Positions 32,777 to 41,374 of a DNA stretch of 64,000 nucleotides are shown one piece after another; the first letter of the stretch is position 1, and each line of letters opens with the position of its first letter. This DNA is from Actinorhabdospora filicis (GTDB taxonomy: Bacteria > Actinomycetota > Actinomycetes > Mycobacteriales > Micromonosporaceae), in the NCBI RefSeq assembly GCF_030269765.1, contig NZ_BSTX01000001.1, positions 372,001 through 436,000 on the forward strand, given 5' to 3'. The position numbers and the translations under genes were made by a program. Below the pieces are notes generated by a model. That model worked only from the letters and a program-made list of their open reading frames with translations. It made no database searches and was not told the DNA's origin.

Positions 32777-35602
32777 ATGGGAGTTCGGCTGACGCTGCTG
32801 GGCCCGGTCGGGGTGAGCGCGGAGGGACGTCCGGTGGGCGCGGCGCCGCGACAGCGGGCGATGCTGGCCTACCTGCTGCTGCACGCGGGGACACCGGTGA
32901 GCGCCGAGCGGCTGACGGGCGCGATGTGGGGCGGTTCGCCGCCTGGAACCGCGCGTTCCCAGCTGCACACCTCGATGGCGGCGATCCGGCGGACCCTGCG
33001 CGAGGCGGGCGCGCCGGACCTGGTGGCGACGCGCCCGGCGGGTTACGTGGCGCTGCCGGCGCCGGGACAGCTGGACCTGGCCGAGTTCACCGAGCGGGTC
33101 ACCGCCGCGCGGTCCCTGCCCGACGCCGAGGCCGCCGCCGGGCTGCGCGGCGCGCTCGGGCTGTGGCGGGGCGAGCCGCTCGGCGGGATCACCGCGTCCT
33201 ATGTGGACGAGGCGCGGGCCCGGCTGGAGGAGCGGCGGCTGGCCGTCCTGGAGCGGGTCGCGGAACTGGAGCTGACGCTGGGGCGGCACGCCGAGCTCGC
33301 CGACGAGCTGGCCGGGCTGGCGGCGGCGCATCCGCTGCGGGAGCGGTTCACGCTGCACCTGATGCTGGCGCTGCACCGCTGCGGGCGCACCGCCGAGGCG
33401 CTGGCCGCCGCGCGCGTCCACCGGGCGGCGCTGGCCGAGGGGCAGGGCCTGGACCCCGGCCGCGCCTTCACCGAACTGGAGTCGCGGATCCTGCGCGACG
33501 ACCCGGGTCTGAGCGCCCCGGCGGCGGCGCCGGAGCCGCCGTCCAGGGTCTCGCACCTGCCCTACGACACCCCCGACTTCACCGGGCGCGCCGAGGAGCT
33601 GGCGCGGCTGACCGCCGAGCGCCCGGCCGGGCTCGTGGCGATCTCGGCGATCGACGGGATGGCGGGCATCGGCAAGACCGCGCTGGCCATCCACGCCGCG
33701 CACAAACTGGCGCCCCGCTACCCCGACGGCCAGCTGTTCATGGACCTGCGGGCGCACACCGCCGGTCAGGAACCGGCCTCGCCGGGCGAGGCGCTGGGCG
33801 TGCTGCTGGGGCAGCTGGGCGTACCGGCCGAGCGGATCCCGGCCTCGGCCGACGAGCGGGGCGCGCTGTGGCGCGCCGAACTGTCCGGGAAGCGCGTGCT
33901 GGTGGTGCTGGACAACGCCTCCGGCACCGCCCACGTCCGCCCGCTGCTGCCGGGCGTCTCACCGAGCCTGATCCTGATCACCAGCCGGCGCCGCCTGGTC
34001 GACCTGGACGGGGCCCGCGCGATGTCGGTGGACGCGCTGCCCGCCGAGGACGCGCTGCCGCTGTTCGCCGGCGTCGCCGGGGAACGCGCCGGGGCCGAGC
34101 CGGAGGCGGTGCTGGACGTGCTGCGGCTGTGCGGGTTCCTGCCGCTGGCGATCCGGATCGCCGCCGCCCGGCTGGCCCACCGCCCGCAGTGGACGGTGGA
34201 GTACCTGGCGGGGCGGCTGCGCGACGAACGCCGCCGCCTGGGCGAGCTGTCCACCGCCGACCGGGGCGTGGCCGCCGCGTTCACCCTCTCCTACCGGCAG
34301 CTCGACTCCCGGCAGCGGCGCATGTTCCGCCTGGCGGGCCTGCACCCCGGCCGCGACATCGACGCCGGGGCCGCCGCCGCGCTCGCGGGCGTCCCCCTCG
34401 CCCACGCCGAGACGCTGCTGGAGGACCTGCTGGACGCGCACATGCTCGCCCAGCGCGAACCCGGCCGCTACACCTTCCACGACCTCCTGCGCGAGCACTC
34501 CCGCGCCACCGTCGCCGAGGAGGAGACCGCCGACGCCCGGACCGAGGCGCTGACCCGCCTCATCGACCACTACCAGCACGGCGCCGAGCGGGCCATGGCT
34601 GAGCTGTTCCCCTCCCCCGGCACGCCCGGCGGCCGGGAGCGCCCGGCGAAGGCCTGGCTGGACGCCGAGCGCGCCAACCTCCTCGCGGTGGCCGCCGCGG
34701 CGGGCCCGGGACGGCCCGGCCGCGCCGCCCGCTTCGCCCAGACCCTGCACCGCTACCTCGACGGGCACTGTCACCACGCCGACGCGCTCACCCTGCACGG
34801 CACGGCCCTGCACGTCTCACGCGCCACCGGCGACCGCGCCGGGGAGGCGCACGCCCTGGTCGGCCTGGGCATCATCCGCTGGCGGCGCGGCGAGCACGCC
34901 AAGGCCACCGCCGACCTGCGCGCGGCCCTGCCGCTGGCCCGCGAGATCGGCGACCGGGTCGCCGAGTTCCGCGCGGTGAACGTCCTGGGCCTGACACTGT
35001 GGACCGCCGACGCGCTCGAAGAGGCCGAGGAGTGCTTCCGCGCGGCCCTCGCGGTCGCCCGCGAGACCGGCGACCGCGCCGGGGAGGGCAGCGTGCTGAA
35101 CAACCTCGGCGTGCTCAGCGACCGCCTCGGCCACCACCAGGCCGCGCTGGAGGCGTTCCAGGCCGCCGGGGCCTTGCACGCCGCCTTCGACGACATCAGC
35201 TCCATGGCCAACGCCATGACCAACGCCGCGTGGGCGCGCCAGCGCATGGGCGACTTCGCCACCGCCCGCGGCGAACACCGGCGCGCGGTGGAACTGTTCC
35301 GGGAGGCCTGCTTCCCCCTCGGTGAGATCCAGGCCCTGAACATGCTCGGCAACGCCGAACGCGAACTCGGCGAACCCGAGGCCGCCAGGAACCACCACGA
35401 GGAGGCCCTCGAACTGGCCCTCACCCTCGGCAACCAGCCCTCGCAGGCCATGAGCCACGCGGCACTCGCCCAGGCGCTGCTCGCCCTCGGCGAGCGCGAC
35501 CGGGCACGCGAGCAGGCGGGCCTGGCGCTGGAGCTGTACACGCTCCTGGACCTCCCGGCGGGCGCCACCGAGGTCCGCGAGCTGCTCGCCGGGCTCGGCT
35601 GA
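32777..35602 (+). CDS. AfsR/SARP-type regulator: OmpR-like DNA-binding, BTAD, NB-ARC and TPR domains
   Basis: From the ATG at 32777, about 9 bases after GGAGG, this is a 941-aa protein. Residues 1-90 form the OmpR-type winged helix of SARPs (LTLLGPVGVSAEGRPV, QRAMLAYLLLHAGTPVSAERL). Residues about 95-250 are the bacterial transcriptional activator domain (DLAEFTERV, ARLEERRLAVLERVAELEL). An NB-ARC ATPase follows with Walker A GMAGIGKTA (about residue 296) and VLVVLDNASG. From about 620 on there are tetratricopeptide repeats such as GEAHALVGLGIIRWRRGEHAKA. AfsR-class proteins activate specialised or secondary metabolism genes. The divergent hydrolase operon is the likeliest target. Confidence 0.93.
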   Translation: MGVRLTLLGPVGVSAEGRPVGAAPRQRAMLAYLLLHAGTPVSAERLTGAMWGGSPPGTARSQLHTSMAAIRRTLREAGAPDLVATRPAGYVALPAPGQLDLAEFTERVTAARSLPDAEAAAGLRGALGLWRGEPLGGITASYVDEARARLEERRLAVLERVAELELTLGRHAELADELAGLAAAHPLRERFTLHLMLALHRCGRTAEALAAARVHRAALAEGQGLDPGRAFTELESRILRDDPGLSAPAAAPEPPSRVSHLPYDTPDFTGRAEELARLTAERPAGLVAISAIDGMAGIGKTALAIHAAHKLAPRYPDGQLFMDLRAHTAGQEPASPGEALGVLLGQLGVPAERIPASADERGALWRAELSGKRVLVVLDNASGTAHVRPLLPGVSPSLILITSRRRLVDLDGARAMSVDALPAEDALPLFAGVAGERAGAEPEAVLDVLRLCGFLPLAIRIAAARLAHRPQWTVEYLAGRLRDERRRLGELSTADRGVAAAFTLSYRQLDSRQRRMFRLAGLHPGRDIDAGAAAALAGVPLAHAETLLEDLLDAHMLAQREPGRYTFHDLLREHSRATVAEEETADARTEALTRLIDHYQHGAERAMAELFPSPGTPGGRERPAKAWLDAERANLLAVAAAAGPGRPGRAARFAQTLHRYLDGHCHHADALTLHGTALHVSRATGDRAGEAHALVGLGIIRWRRGEHAKATADLRAALPLAREIGDRVAEFRAVNVLGLTLWTADALEEAEECFRAALAVARETGDRAGEGSVLNNLGVLSDRLGHHQAALEAFQAAGALHAAFDDISSMANAMTNAAWARQRMGDFATARGEHRRAVELFREACFPLGEIQALNMLGNAERELGEPEAARNHHEEALELALTLGNQPSQAMSHAALAQALLALGERDRAREQAGLALELYTLLDLPAGATEVRELLAGLG

Positions 35603-35736
35603 GGCCGCGATCTTCAGACCTCCCGCGAGCGGCGTCCCTTGTGTACCGTCTCCTGCGATCGATCTTCCCGTGGGGACCCCACGCGTTCGGCGAACGGGCG
35701 GATCGGGACCGTGAGACCCCGAGCAACGGAGATTTC

Positions 35737-37296
35737 ATGCGCAGAAAGTCCATCGGGCTGCTCCTGCTGCCCCTCCTGGCGGCCGCGACCGCCGTGACCC
35801 TGACGTCCTCGGCCCAGGCCACCGGCGAGGACCCCAAGCTCGCCCAGATCCTGGACGGCATCCTCCAGGACGCGCGCCTGTCGGGCGCGCAGGCCTCGGT
35901 GACCGTCCGCGACGGCGACACCGGCCAGACCCTGTACGACCGCGACGCGTCCCACCGCGGCAACCCCGGATCGAACCTGAAGATCCTCACCTCGGCGGCC
36001 GCGATGAGCATCCTCGGCCCCGAGTACACGTTCGGTACGCAGCTGCGCGCCACCGTCGCGCCGAGCGGGGGCGTCCTGAACGGCGACCTGTACCTGCGCG
36101 GCACCGGCGATCCGACGATGACCGCCACCGACTACGACACGATGGCGCGCGACCTCGCCGCCACCGGCGTCACGAAGGTCACCGGCTCGCTCGTCGGCGA
36201 CGACACCTGGTTCGACTCCACGCGCCTGGGCCTGGAATGGGCCTGGGACGACGAGGGCACCTCGTGGACGGCGGAGACCTCGGCCCTGAGCGTCAACGGC
36301 GACACCGCGTACAACACCAACACGACCTACATCAGCGTCACCGGCGGCACGGCCAACGGGGACCCGGTGAAGGTCACCGTGAACCCGCCCTCCAGCTACA
36401 TCACCGTGGTCAGCACCGCCAAGACCGGCGCGTCGATGAACCTGGGCATCAGCCGCGACCACGGCTCCAACGTCGTGCGCGTCAACGGGACCGTGCCCGC
36501 CGGGCAGACCGGCGGCAACCTCCTGTCGGTGTGGCAGCCCACCGGCTACGCCACCGACGTGCTGCGCCAGGCGCTGGTCCGCAACGGCATCACCGTCACC
36601 GGCGCCACCAAGCTCGGCGTGAAGACCCCGCAGGGCTCCACCACCCTCGTCGGGCGCAAGTCGATGCCGCTCAAGCAGCTGCTCAAGCCCTTCCTGAAGT
36701 GGTCGCGGAACATGCACGCCGAGGTCCTCGTGAAGGCCATCGGCCAGGAGGTCGCCGGTGTCGGCTCCTGGGGCGCCGGGCTGGAGGCCGTCGCGGAGTA
36801 CGGGGTGAGCAAGGGCGTCGATGACGGCGCCTTCGCCCTGGGCGACGGCTCGGGCCTGTCCCGCCGCGACTTCATCTCGGCCGCCGACATCGCCGACGTG
36901 CTCACCAACATCCGCTCGGAGACCTGGTACGCGACCTGGCTGGACGCGCTGCCGGTGGCGGGCAACCCCGATTACGCCATCGGCGGGACCCTGCAGAACC
37001 GGATGAAGAACACCGCGGCGACGAACAACCTGCGCGGCAAGACCGGGTCGATGACCGGCGTCTCGGCCCTGTCCGGGTACGTCACCACCGCCGACGGACG
37101 GCACCTGATCTTCGCCGTCCAGCTCAATGACCTGATCTCGGAGAACGTGAAGCCGATCGAGGACCGCATCGGCGTGGCCCTGGCGTCCTACACGACCGCG
37201 CCGAGCAAGGCCCGCTTCACCGCGCCCGACCCCGAACCGGCGCCGGTCGTGCCGGGCGGCGTCGAGTGCTCGTGGGTGGTCCCCGCCCGCTGCTAG
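35737..37296 (+). CDS. dacB: D-alanyl-D-alanine carboxypeptidase/endopeptidase (PBP4-type)
   Basis: From the ATG at 35737 this is a 519-aa exported enzyme with a Sec signal peptide (MRRKSIGLLLLPLLAAATAVTLTSSAQA). The three penicillin-binding motifs are in place: S79-N-L-K82, S323-R-N325 and K435-T-G437. The long insert between the first two motifs is typical of the DacB/PBP4 (S13) family, which trims or cuts peptidoglycan cross-links outside the membrane. The C-terminus ends in a short Pro-rich tail with two Cys residues. It converges with the kinase gene, the ends overlapping by 4 bp. Confidence 0.93.
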   Translation: MRRKSIGLLLLPLLAAATAVTLTSSAQATGEDPKLAQILDGILQDARLSGAQASVTVRDGDTGQTLYDRDASHRGNPGSNLKILTSAAAMSILGPEYTFGTQLRATVAPSGGVLNGDLYLRGTGDPTMTATDYDTMARDLAATGVTKVTGSLVGDDTWFDSTRLGLEWAWDDEGTSWTAETSALSVNGDTAYNTNTTYISVTGGTANGDPVKVTVNPPSSYITVVSTAKTGASMNLGISRDHGSNVVRVNGTVPAGQTGGNLLSVWQPTGYATDVLRQALVRNGITVTGATKLGVKTPQGSTTLVGRKSMPLKQLLKPFLKWSRNMHAEVLVKAIGQEVAGVGSWGAGLEAVAEYGVSKGVDDGAFALGDGSGLSRRDFISAADIADVLTNIRSETWYATWLDALPVAGNPDYAIGGTLQNRMKNTAATNNLRGKTGSMTGVSALSGYVTTADGRHLIFAVQLNDLISENVKPIEDRIGVALASYTTAPSKARFTAPDPEPAPVVPGGVECSWVVPARC

Positions 37297-38642
37297 GCCG
37301 GTTCCGCGCCGGGGAGGGCGAGCTCCATGACGGTGCCCTTCCCCGGCGCGGACCGCGCGGTCGCGGTGCCGCCGTGCGCCTCGGCGACCTGCCGGACGAT
37401 GGCCAGGCCCAGCCCGGAGCCGGGCAGGGCGCGCGAGGCGTCGGCGCGGTAGAAGCGGTCGAAGACGTGCGGCAGGTCGGCCGCGGCGATGCCGGGCCCG
37501 TCATCGGCGACGCGGACGACGCCGTCGCGCAGGGACACCGCCACGGTCCCGCCGGAGGCGGCACCCCCCGAAACAGCGCCTCCTGAAAACTTGGCCGCGT
37601 TGTCGAGGAGGTTGCCGACCGCGCGCGCGAGGCGGTCGGGTGAGCCGTCCAGGACGGTGGGCGCCAGGTCGGTGGTGAACTCCACCCCCGGCCAGTTCCG
37701 CCGGGCCGACTCCACGCAGTGCCGCACGAGCGCGTCGAGCCGGACCTCCTCGGTGTGGCGGCCGGGCTCGTCGCCGCGCGCGAGTTCGATGAGGTCGTTG
37801 ACCAGGCCGGTGAGCTCCACGCCCTGCGCGCGCAGCCCGGCGAGGACCTTCTCCGCGCGCTCCGGCGGCAGGCCCCGGGCGAGCAGGTCGACGCCCGCGC
37901 GCAGGCTGGTGAGGGGCGTGCGCAGTTCGTGCGAGGCGTCGGCGACGAGCTGCCGCTGCGCGTCGACGGCGCCGTCGAGCGCGTCGAGCATGGTGTTGAT
38001 GCTGGCGGCGAGGCGGGCGACCTCGTCGCGTCCGGTGACCGTGACGCGGCGGCGGGTGTCGCGGCTGGCGGCGATGTCCTGGGCGGCGCGGCTGAGCCCG
38101 GTGACCGGACGCAGGCTGGTGCGCGCGACGAGCCAGCCGAGGGCGGCGGCCAGGACGACGGCGGCCAGCCCGGTGACCGCGAGGGCCGCGCCGACGCGGG
38201 TGAGGCCCCGGTCGACGGAGTCGGCGCGCACCGAGATCTGCACGGCGGTGTCGCCTTCGATCCACTCCACGTAGCTGCGGACCGGGTAGCCGCCCACCTC
38301 GTCATCGGCGAAGAACGGGCCGCGCGCGCCGGAGGCGACGTCGCGGACGCGCGGGTCGACCGGCGGCTGCGTCCCGTCCGGCTCGGGGGTGACCGTCCCG
38401 TCGGCGGTGACGAACTGGACGCAGCCGGGCGAGGACAGCCACAGGCACTCTCCCGCGTGCACCCACGTCCCGGCGCGCACCTGCCGCTGCACGTTCTTGG
38501 CGGCGCGCACGAGGCTCAGGTCGACCTCGGCGGTCAGTTCGTGGCTGGTGACGATGTAGGCGGCCAGCAGCGCCAGGACGGCGGCGATGGCGGCGGCGAG
38601 CGCGGCCGTCACGGCGACGCGGGCGCGGATGGAGAGGGTCAT
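37293..38642 (-). CDS. Sensor histidine kinase (HAMP, HisKA, HATPase)
   Basis: This 449-aa kinase has a first membrane helix (about 10-31) and an outer sensor loop of some 115 residues with a Cys pair (HAGECLWLSSPGCVQF). A second helix (about 152-173), a HAMP linker (RPVTGLSRAAQDIAA), the phospho-acceptor His238 in DASHELRTPL, and HATPase boxes VGNLLDNAAKFS, DDGPGI and GSGLGLAIV follow. The layout is like MprB/TcrY kinases that monitor the envelope. The ATG overlaps the stop of the regulator gene by 4 bp. Confidence 0.95.
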   Translation of the reverse strand: MTLSIRARVAVTAALAAAIAAVLALLAAYIVTSHELTAEVDLSLVRAAKNVQRQVRAGTWVHAGECLWLSSPGCVQFVTADGTVTPEPDGTQPPVDPRVRDVASGARGPFFADDEVGGYPVRSYVEWIEGDTAVQISVRADSVDRGLTRVGAALAVTGLAAVVLAAALGWLVARTSLRPVTGLSRAAQDIAASRDTRRRVTVTGRDEVARLAASINTMLDALDGAVDAQRQLVADASHELRTPLTSLRAGVDLLARGLPPERAEKVLAGLRAQGVELTGLVNDLIELARGDEPGRHTEEVRLDALVRHCVESARRNWPGVEFTTDLAPTVLDGSPDRLARAVGNLLDNAAKFSGGAVSGGAASGGTVAVSLRDGVVRVADDGPGIAAADLPHVFDRFYRADASRALPGSGLGLAIVRQVAEAHGGTATARSAPGKGTVMELALPGAEPA

Positions 38643-39328
38643 GCCGACAGCCGGTAGCCGACGCCCCGGACGGTGTGGACGAGCCGGGTCCCGCCGCCGG
38701 CCTCCAGTTTGCGGCGCACGTAGCCGACGTAGACGTCGAGGGGGTTGGAGGCGGGCCCGAAGTCGTAGCCCCAGACGCGTTCGAGGAGGGTCTCGCGCGC
38801 GACGGTGCGTCCCCCGTTGCGGACGAGGTGCTCCAGCAGCGCGAACTCGGTGCGGGTCAGCTCCAGTTCGGCGCCGTCGCGCCAGGCGCGGCGGTCGGCG
38901 GCGTCCAGGGACACCCCGGCGTAGGACACCAGGTGCGCGTCCTCCGGGGTCGCGCGGCGCAGCAGCGCGCGCACCCGGGCGAGCAGTTCGTCGAGGTCGA
39001 AGGGTTTCACGAGGTAGTCGTCGGCCCCGGCGTCGAGCCCGGCGACGCGGTCGCCGACGGCGTCGCGGGCGGTGAGGATGAGGATGGGGGTCCGGTCGCC
39101 GCGCAGGCGCAGGCGGCGGCACACCTCCAGGCCGTCCATGTGCGGCATGAGCAGGTCGAGGACGAGCGCGTCCGGCGGCCACGCGGCGACGGCGGCCAGC
39201 GCGCGGGCGCCGTCGGGTTCGGCGCGCACGGTGTGCCCGGCGACCTCGAAGGCGGTGGTGAGGACCTCGCGCACGGCGGGGTCGTCGTCGGCGACCAGCA
39301 CGCGCGCGGGTCGGCCGTGTGTATCCAC
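38639..39328 (-). CDS. OmpR-family response regulator
   Basis: This 229-aa protein has a receiver domain (VLVADDDPAVREVL; phospho-acceptor Asp58 in LVLDLLMPHMDG; Lys in YLVKPFDLDEL) and an OmpR winged helix (LTRTEFALLEHLVRNGGRTVARETLLERVWGYDF, VYVGYVRRKLE). It partners the kinase whose gene follows with a 4-bp overlap. A direct repeat TTCTCAT-N4-TTCTCAT 50 bases upstream of its start looks like a typical autoregulatory site. Confidence 0.95.
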   Translation of the reverse strand: MDTHGRPARVLVADDDPAVREVLTTAFEVAGHTVRAEPDGARALAAVAAWPPDALVLDLLMPHMDGLEVCRRLRLRGDRTPILILTARDAVGDRVAGLDAGADDYLVKPFDLDELLARVRALLRRATPEDAHLVSYAGVSLDAADRRAWRDGAELELTRTEFALLEHLVRNGGRTVARETLLERVWGYDFGPASNPLDVYVGYVRRKLEAGGGTRLVHTVRGVGYRLSA

Positions 39329-39377
39329 CTGGCGAACGTACCCGGGCGAAGTGGCCGGTGACGGGTTTGCGACAGGA

Positions 39378-39395
39378 TTCTCATGCAGTTCTCAT
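39378..39395 (-). promoter_or_regulatory. Direct repeat with 11-bp period upstream of OmpR-type regulator
   Basis: TTCTCAT occurs at 39378-39384 and 39389-39395 (ATGAGAA on the coding strand), exactly one helical turn apart. OmpR-class regulators bind such tandem half-sites. The pair lies 50-67 bases ahead of the regulator ATG and also upstream of the divergent gene at 39519. Confidence 0.55.
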
Positions 39396-39518
39396 CCCGG
39401 CGGGCGATCCGGGTCCACAATGGAAGTCTGAGCGGCCCGACCTGGGCATTCACCGGGCGGGCGGTTTTCGGCGACACCGCACGACTACACCGGCGCTACA
39501 CCGAACGTGGGAGTCGAG

Positions 39519-40361
39519 ATGGCCAGGCGGAAGGACCCGAACGGAAACGAGTGGATGGCCTCGGGCTGGTTCCAGGTCCTCCCGATGACGCAGGGCCAGT
39601 GGCTCTGGCTGCTGCTGATGGGGGCGACGAGGTCCCGGGCGGACGGCACCCTGGACGCGCTCGTGGAACGCGGTCAGCGTTCCGGGGAGAAATGGTTCGA
39701 CACCGCCACGGGCGGTTTGGAGGCCCGCATCTTCTGGGGCTTCTCCGATGAGGAGCGCTGGCGCACCGCCGAGATCGTCGCCACCGACCAGCTGCGCCGG
39801 GAGCGCTGCGTGGCCGCGCTGGGGCGGCTGGGGTTGCGCGAGCCGCGCACGGTCCGCGACCTGGCGTGGCTGATGGGCGCGCTCGGGTTGTGCCGGCACG
39901 AGGTGGACGCGGGCACCGAGCGGTGGCGCGTCCCGCAGGTCCTGCCGCTGCCGGCGGAGGTCCTGCCGATGGACGAGGAGTGGGCCCGGGAGTCCGATGA
40001 GATCCGCTGGCAGTACCAGATAGCGGCGATCACGGGTGATCTGGCGCAGTTGTTCACCGGTGAGCTGAACCGGCCGGACGAGGTGGTCACCACGATCGCC
40101 GAGCTGGCGCGGCTCATCGACCATGACACCGAGGACGTCCGGCACGGCCTGGTGGACTTCGCGGTGAACCCGCTGGTGTTCCTCACCAGTGAGCCGATCG
40201 TGTCGCTGACGGTGGACGGCCCGGGTGGGCTGACGCACGCCGATCCGGAGCGGCTGGCCGATGAGGCGCCCTTCCGCATCACCTTCGACTGGGCGGCGCT
40301 GGCGGAGCGGAGCCTGCGCGTCCACCGCCTGGATCCCGAACACCCCACCGAGCCGGACTGA
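39519..40361 (+). CDS. Uncharacterised 280-aa protein (DUF6042-like)
   Basis: From the ATG at 39519 (GGGAG just upstream) this is a 280-aa soluble protein rich in Trp and Glu. It begins GNEWMASGWFQVLPMTQGQWLWLLLMGATRSRADGTLDALVERG and has a C-terminal beta-rich part (PIVSLTVDGPGGLTHADPERL, FRITFDWAAL). There is no signal peptide or enzyme motif. The N-terminal pattern recalls the actinobacterial DUF6042 group, but I am not sure. It shares the divergent promoter region with the OmpR-type regulator, so it may belong to that regulon. Confidence 0.65.
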   Translation: MARRKDPNGNEWMASGWFQVLPMTQGQWLWLLLMGATRSRADGTLDALVERGQRSGEKWFDTATGGLEARIFWGFSDEERWRTAEIVATDQLRRERCVAALGRLGLREPRTVRDLAWLMGALGLCRHEVDAGTERWRVPQVLPLPAEVLPMDEEWARESDEIRWQYQIAAITGDLAQLFTGELNRPDEVVTTIAELARLIDHDTEDVRHGLVDFAVNPLVFLTSEPIVSLTVDGPGGLTHADPERLADEAPFRITFDWAALAERSLRVHRLDPEHPTEPD

Positions 40362-40406
40362 GGGGGCCGCGCCTAGGCTCGCACCGAGCGAGCTGGGGAG
40401 GCACAC

Positions 40407-41120
40407 ATGGCGGTTCGGGAGCACACCGGCGCGGAGGACAGGCAGCGGCGCACGCGGCAGCAGATCGCGGCCTCGGCGCTGGCGCTGTTCGCCGAGCAGG
40501 GGTACGCCGACACCACCGTCGATCAGATCGCGGCGGCGGCGGGTGTGGCCCGCCGGACGTTCTTCCGGTACTTCCCGGGCAAGGACGACGCGATCTTCCC
40601 CGATCACGATGAGACCCTCGCGCGCGTCGCCGCCGTCCTCGACGGCGCCGACGCGCTGGAGGAGCCGCTGTCGGTGGTCTACCGGGGCATCCGGGAGGTG
40701 CTGCGCATGTACGCGGCCGATCCGAAGGCGTCGGTGGCGCGTTACCGGCTGCTGCGGGAGGTCCCGGCGCTGCGGGAGCGGGAGATCGCGGTGGTCTCGC
40801 GTTATGAGCGGTTGTTCACGCGTTATCTGCTGGATCACGCCGATCGCGCGATCGGTGAGCACGAGGACGCGCCGCTGCTGGCGGAGGTGGCCGCGGCCGC
40901 GATCGTCGCCGCCCACAATCACGTCCTGCGTCAGTGGCTGCGCGCCGCGGGTGAGGGTGATGTGGAGGCGCGTCTGGAGAGCGCGGTGGGCATCATCCGC
41001 CGTCGTCTGGCCCGTGAGGGCGGCGATCTGGACGGGGCCGCGACGGTGGTCGTGGTGACGCGTGCCGACGCGGATCCGTCGGAGGTCGCCGATCGCGTCC
41101 GCAAGGCCCTGGAGGGCTAG
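40407..41120 (+). CDS. TetR-family regulator
   Basis: This 237-aa protein has an N-terminal TetR helix-turn-helix (RRTRQQIAASALALFAEQGYADTTVDQIAAAAGVARRTFFRYFPGKDDAIF) and an all-helical C-terminal ligand domain. Length is a little above average because of a tail (VVVVTRADADPSEVADRVRKALEG). The ligand is unknown. It is the nearest TetR gene on the upstream side of the ethylmalonyl-CoA operon (3.6 kb away), whose promoter carries a TetR-like palindrome, so it is one candidate regulator. No copy of that palindrome is seen before this gene. Confidence 0.93.
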   Translation: MAVREHTGAEDRQRRTRQQIAASALALFAEQGYADTTVDQIAAAAGVARRTFFRYFPGKDDAIFPDHDETLARVAAVLDGADALEEPLSVVYRGIREVLRMYAADPKASVARYRLLREVPALREREIAVVSRYERLFTRYLLDHADRAIGEHEDAPLLAEVAAAAIVAAHNHVLRQWLRAAGEGDVEARLESAVGIIRRRLAREGGDLDGAATVVVVTRADADPSEVADRVRKALEG

Positions 41121-41203
41121 TAGCTCCGAACGGACCGGCGCGGCCGTGGCCCCTGGCTTCCGTCGGCTACGGCCGCCACCATTCACGTAGGTGAGAAAGC
41201 GCC

Positions 41204-41286
41204 GGGGTCCAGGGGACGGAGTTCCCTGGTGGGAGTCCAGAGGGCGAAGCCCTTTGGTGGGGGTCCAGGGGACGGAGTCCCTTGGG
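41204..41286. repeat. Three tandem imperfect-palindrome units (REP-like)
   Basis: Three units of about 27-28 bp follow one another, each with a GTCCAGRGG...GGTG-like core: 41204-41230, 41231-41258 and 41259-41286. Units 1 and 3 share GGTCCAGGGGACGGAGT. Each unit is itself an imperfect inverted repeat (CCAGGGG against CCCTGG or CCCTTGG) and could fold. It lies between the TetR gene and the terminator of the lipoprotein gene. Confidence 0.75.
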
Positions 41287-41330
41287 TGCCCGCCTCTCGC
41301 AACCGTCAACCCGACACTCCGGCGCACGAA

Positions 41331-41362
41331 AAAGGCCCGCCGCTTCAGCGCGGCGGGCCTTT
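41331..41362 (-). terminator. Strong intrinsic terminator after lipoprotein gene
   Basis: AAAGGCCCGCCGC and GCGGCGGGCCTTT form a perfect 13-bp stem with a 6-base loop. An extra A-run on the left becomes a U-run on the minus strand, so it is a good intrinsic terminator for the lipoprotein gene ending at 41375. Confidence 0.9.
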
Positions 41363-41374
41363 CCCGAAGCCGGT

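Noticed and set aside
35603..35736. Possible c-di-AMP (ydaO) riboswitch before the D,D-carboxypeptidase gene
   Set aside because: Such elements precede cell-wall enzymes in actinobacteria, but I cannot find the conserved core sequences here.
41204..41286. Possible CRISPR array
   Set aside because: Units are directly adjacent with no spacers, only three copies, and no cas genes are present.
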